Shown here piece by piece: positions 4,721-7,126 of a DNA stretch of 7,126 nucleotides. The stretch covers positions 1-7,126 of the forward strand of contig CAIQPA010000357.1 of the NCBI GenBank assembly GCA_903873545.1, written 5' to 3'. The notes below the pieces were generated by a model. That model was not told the origin of the DNA and ran no database searches. It worked only from the letters and a program-made list of their open reading frames with translations. Source of the DNA: an uncultured delta proteobacterium (GTDB taxonomy: Bacteria > Myxococcota_A > Bradymonadia > REDH01). Each line of letters begins with the position of its first letter. The first letter of the stretch is position 1. The translations under genes and the position numbers were made by a program.

Positions 4721-7126
4721 GCCGGCAGCGTCGTCGTCTCGGTCGCAGCGGCCTCCACCTCGGCCTGCGTGAAGGGGACCGCGTAGGTCTCTTCGCGGAG
4801 CCAGCCGGGGATCTGGTCGCCGAAATGGGGCGTGCCGCTGTGGGCGCTCACGCCGCCGTTGAGTGAGCCGAAGACCTTGGGCGAGGCGCCGCCCATGTCG
4901 ACGCAGTACCGGATCTGTGCCCCCTCATCCTGCAGGTAGGGGAAGGGCGAGGGCTGGCCCTCTGTGACGAAGGGGAAGTCGGTCGGGTTGACGGCCCGGA
5001 AGGAGCTGTCTTGCGGCGCCGCCACCGTGTTCAGGTCTGCGTAGACCACATGCTTGTGCTGCGTCTGGTGGATGTCGCCCCAGGCCCAGCTGGCCGGGTC
5101 GGAGTCGGCACCGAAGTGGTCGCGGAGCTGGCCGATGGCCTGGTCGAGCGCGCGCAGGGCGATCTCGTCGAAACCCTCCTGGATGTCGCGGGTCCGTGTG
5201 TCGTTGAAGAAGTTGGCCCCCGACGGCGGCGTGCGCCCCGCCAGCCAGTTGGCCGTCGCCCGGAGCCCCACGTTGTCGAGGTCCTTGGCAACGAGCCCGA
5301 AGAGCGGATCGACCACATCGTCGCGAAAGGTTTCGAAGAGGAAGTGGACCATCCAGACATTGAAGACCGAGGTCGCCGCGCTCTCCACGCCCTGGTTGCG
5401 GTCCCAGCCCTGCAGCAGCCGGATGGCCTTGCAGCGGTCGGAGGTTGCGTCGGCGCAGAGCTGCGGCTCGAGCGCGAGCAGCCGCTCGAGATAGAGCGGC
5501 GCGACAATGGAGCTATTGTTGGCCTGCAGCGCCCGGTTGAGGTCGGTGGTGATGCCGCCTGTCAGCTTCCACTCTTCGATGACCTCGGTGATCCGATGGG
5601 CCCGTGAGCCCAGGTCGAAGAAGTGGCCGAAGTAGAAGGGCGCCGTCTCCGGCAGGTTGTCGAGCGGCCCCTCGTTGATGCTGTTGTTGGCCGTGACCAC
5701 GTAGCCCTTCGCAGGGTCGATGAGCTTGGGGATCTCGTCGTAGGGGGTGAAGCCCTGCCACTCGTCGCCGCCGTCACCCGCGAGCGGCAGGTAGGGCGGC
5801 TTGACCAGCACCGACTGCTGCCGAATGGGCCACGGTCCTGCCGGCACATAGCCCACGCGGCCGCTCTTGTCGGCGATGGTCCAGTTCATCGCGCCCGTCC
5901 GGAAGTTCCGGAGCGCCTCCACCTGATCGGTCAGCCCGGCCGACTGCAGGAAGAGGCGGAAGGTGACCAGGTCGGGCGTGTCGGTCTCAAAACCGGCCCA
6001 GCGGATGGAGAGGAAGATGTTGAGGTTGCTCAGGATGCGGCTGAGCTCGTCCGGGAGCAGGTCGTTGAGGAGCGGGCCGTGGCCCGGGATGCTCCGCACG
6101 GTCACGGTCTGCGGCACGGCGTCGGCCAGCGCGCCGCCCTCGGGACGCACATAGATGACCTCCTCCGTGAAGGTGATGGGCCGCTGCTCGCCCTCGTAGC
6201 GGTAGGTCGTCTTGGTCGGGTCGAAAACCTCGCGGTAGAGGTCGCCAACGTCGCCGAAGGCGTTGGTCAGGCCCCAGGCCACCTCGCTCGTGTTGCCGAT
6301 GAGGACGAGCGGTGCGCCGGGCGCAATGTAGCCGAGCGCGCCGGTGGTGTTCTGGCTGAGATCGACGACGTGGGTGGGGTAGAGGCGGGAGGGCTGCTCG
6401 AGCGACATGTGGGTGTCGTTGCAGAGGATGGCGCCACCGGAGGCGGTGTGAGCGCCGGCGATCGCCCAGCTGTTGGAGCCGCCGACGTTGCCCACGCGGG
6501 GCCGGCCGGTCGACTCGGCGATGATCTGCGCGGCGCCGCTCAGCGCGTAGGCGAGCTGGGCCCGCTCCTCGGGGGTGAGCAGCGGGTCGCCTTGGGACTC
6601 GAGCGAGCCCGAACCGGCCGCCTCGCCGCCCACAGAGAGGGCGCTTTCGGGCGTGGGCGAAGACTCCAGGATGTTGGAGGCAAACATGGGTGTGAAGGTG
6701 AGAAGTTCGTGGAACTTGCGGGCGCCGAGCAGGGTCTCGCCGGCGAAGACGGCGAGCTCGATGTCGGGCTGGAAGGACTGCGAGAAGACGGTCGCCTTGG
6801 CGATGGCGACCGAGTCCACCACGGTCCAGGGCTCGGGCCACCAGGCGGGGTCGATGCGGTCGAACTCGGCGGGCCGGACCATGCCGTTCGCGCCCCGCTT
6901 CATGTCTTCGAGGCCGGCGTTCACACCGGCGGCAAAGGCCTTGATGATTGCGACAATCTCCGGGTGATTGTCTTTGTAGTACTGGGCGTTGCCCTCGGCG
7001 ACGGCGCGCAGCCGCACGGCCCGCTTCACCCGGTCGTCGTTGAGGAATGCGGGGCCATAGTAGCGGGCCCGCTCGCCGTACATGAAGTGGCGGAGGTAGG
7101 CGAGGTGGAACATGCGGTCGCGGGCC
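4702..7126 (-). CDS. Penicillin acylase family N-terminal-nucleophile hydrolase (5' end outside window)
   Basis: At least 807 residues of an Ntn amidase of the penicillin G acylase / aculeacin acylase / acyl-homoserine-lactone acylase family (PF01804). Such enzymes are exported to the periplasm, cleave themselves into alpha and beta chains, and remove acyl groups from amides. I number from Met at 7113, but the frame continues upstream as Ala-Arg-Asp-Arg before MFHL, matching the family's AQDR..QM..R helix, so that Met is internal and the signal peptide is off the window. GVNAG is at 63-67. The spacer before cleavage is about 150-212, and the autocatalytic site is GG|SNSW with S213 as nucleophile. 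NDTHM follows at 232-236, GHGPLL at 344-349, ANNS (oxyanion Asn region) at 475-478, SRAHRI (conserved Arg region) at 503-508, and the family C-terminal GGVSAHSG..HFGDQ..W at about 753-771. It looks intact. The acyl substrate, antibiotic-like or quorum signal, cannot be assigned. The gene converges on the lipoprotein gene. Confidence 0.93.
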   Translation of the reverse strand, partial: ARDRMFHLAYLRHFMYGERARYYGPAFLNDDRVKRAVRLRAVAEGNAQYYKDNHPEIVAIIKAFAAGVNAGLEDMKRGANGMVRPAEFDRIDPAWWPEPWTVVDSVAIAKATVFSQSFQPDIELAVFAGETLLGARKFHELLTFTPMFASNILESSPTPESALSVGGEAAGSGSLESQGDPLLTPEERAQLAYALSGAAQIIAESTGRPRVGNVGGSNSWAIAGAHTASGGAILCNDTHMSLEQPSRLYPTHVVDLSQNTTGALGYIAPGAPLVLIGNTSEVAWGLTNAFGDVGDLYREVFDPTKTTYRYEGEQRPITFTEEVIYVRPEGGALADAVPQTVTVRSIPGHGPLLNDLLPDELSRILSNLNIFLSIRWAGFETDTPDLVTFRLFLQSAGLTDQVEALRNFRTGAMNWTIADKSGRVGYVPAGPWPIRQQSVLVKPPYLPLAGDGGDEWQGFTPYDEIPKLIDPAKGYVVTANNSINEGPLDNLPETAPFYFGHFFDLGSRAHRITEVIEEWKLTGGITTDLNRALQANNSSIVAPLYLERLLALEPQLCADATSDRCKAIRLLQGWDRNQGVESAATSVFNVWMVHFLFETFRDDVVDPLFGLVAKDLDNVGLRATANWLAGRTPPSGANFFNDTRTRDIQEGFDEIALRALDQAIGQLRDHFGADSDPASWAWGDIHQTQHKHVVYADLNTVAAPQDSSFRAVNPTDFPFVTEGQPSPFPYLQDEGAQIRYCVDMGGASPKVFGSLNGGVSAHSGTPHFGDQIPGWLREETYAVPFTQAEVEAAATETTTLPAGYPAP

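Noticed and set aside
5011..5607. 198-codon plus-strand frame inside the acylase gene
   Set aside because: Low-complexity Val/Arg/Glu composition opposite a clear acylase reading frame, with no motif.
7111..7113. ATG at 7113 as the true start of the acylase
   Set aside because: The frame stays open to the window edge with Ala-Arg-Asp-Arg directly before it, which matches the conserved family helix. A signal peptide and the first part of the alpha chain must lie upstream.

Overview
The window is GC-rich, gene-dense bacterial DNA. It looks chromosomal, from a Myxococcota-type organism (Myxococcota, Bradymonadota or a related deltaproteobacterial lineage). The lineage call rests on protein architecture: a GEECDD..N..DGDGC cysteine repeat of the kind common in myxobacterial surface proteins, a Cys-rich lipoprotein with two MopE-type EVCDG.DN..G..DEG motifs behind a long Asp-Thr/Gly/Ser linker, and a lamin-tail domain on a secreted protein. 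I saw no tRNA, rRNA, insertion sequence, integrase, CRISPR array or phage gene.

Layout. (1) 1-2492, plus strand: three tightly packed genes, read as one operon. They are the C-terminal part of a secreted Cys-repeat plus lamin-tail protein (1-480, starts before the window), a hormone-sensitive-lipase-type esterase (487-1539, 6 bases after the previous stop), and a YfcH/SDR39U1-like Rossmann protein (1539-2492, TGATG overlap with the esterase). (2) 2493-2622: a short intergenic region with a sigma70-like promoter candidate, an imperfect 21-bp palindrome over its -10 box, and a good Shine-Dalgarno. (3) 2623-4497, plus strand: a 624-residue predicted lipoprotein with Cys-rich, MopE-like, PKD-like and C-terminal beta domains. 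(4) 4498-4701: the gap between two convergent genes, filled by a degenerate tandem array of about 43-46 bp units. (5) 4702-7126, minus strand: a penicillin-acylase-family N-terminal-nucleophile hydrolase that runs off the right edge.

How the parts may work together. Three of the five proteins (the lamin-tail protein, the Cys-rich lipoprotein and the acylase) are probably exported or envelope-associated. The esterase and the Rossmann protein look cytoplasmic and are probably co-transcribed and translationally coupled. Nothing in the sequence ties all five to one pathway, and no assembled novel defence or biosynthetic system is visible.

The most unusual item is the intergenic array at 4477-4720. 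Its left end repeats the last codons and stop of the lipoprotein gene exactly (31 bp, two copies). On the other strand, its right part repeats the acylase C-terminal GYPAP-stop sequence three more times, each copy keeping an aligned stop triplet. The 3' ends of both convergent genes are therefore built from, or have been copied into, the same repeat array.
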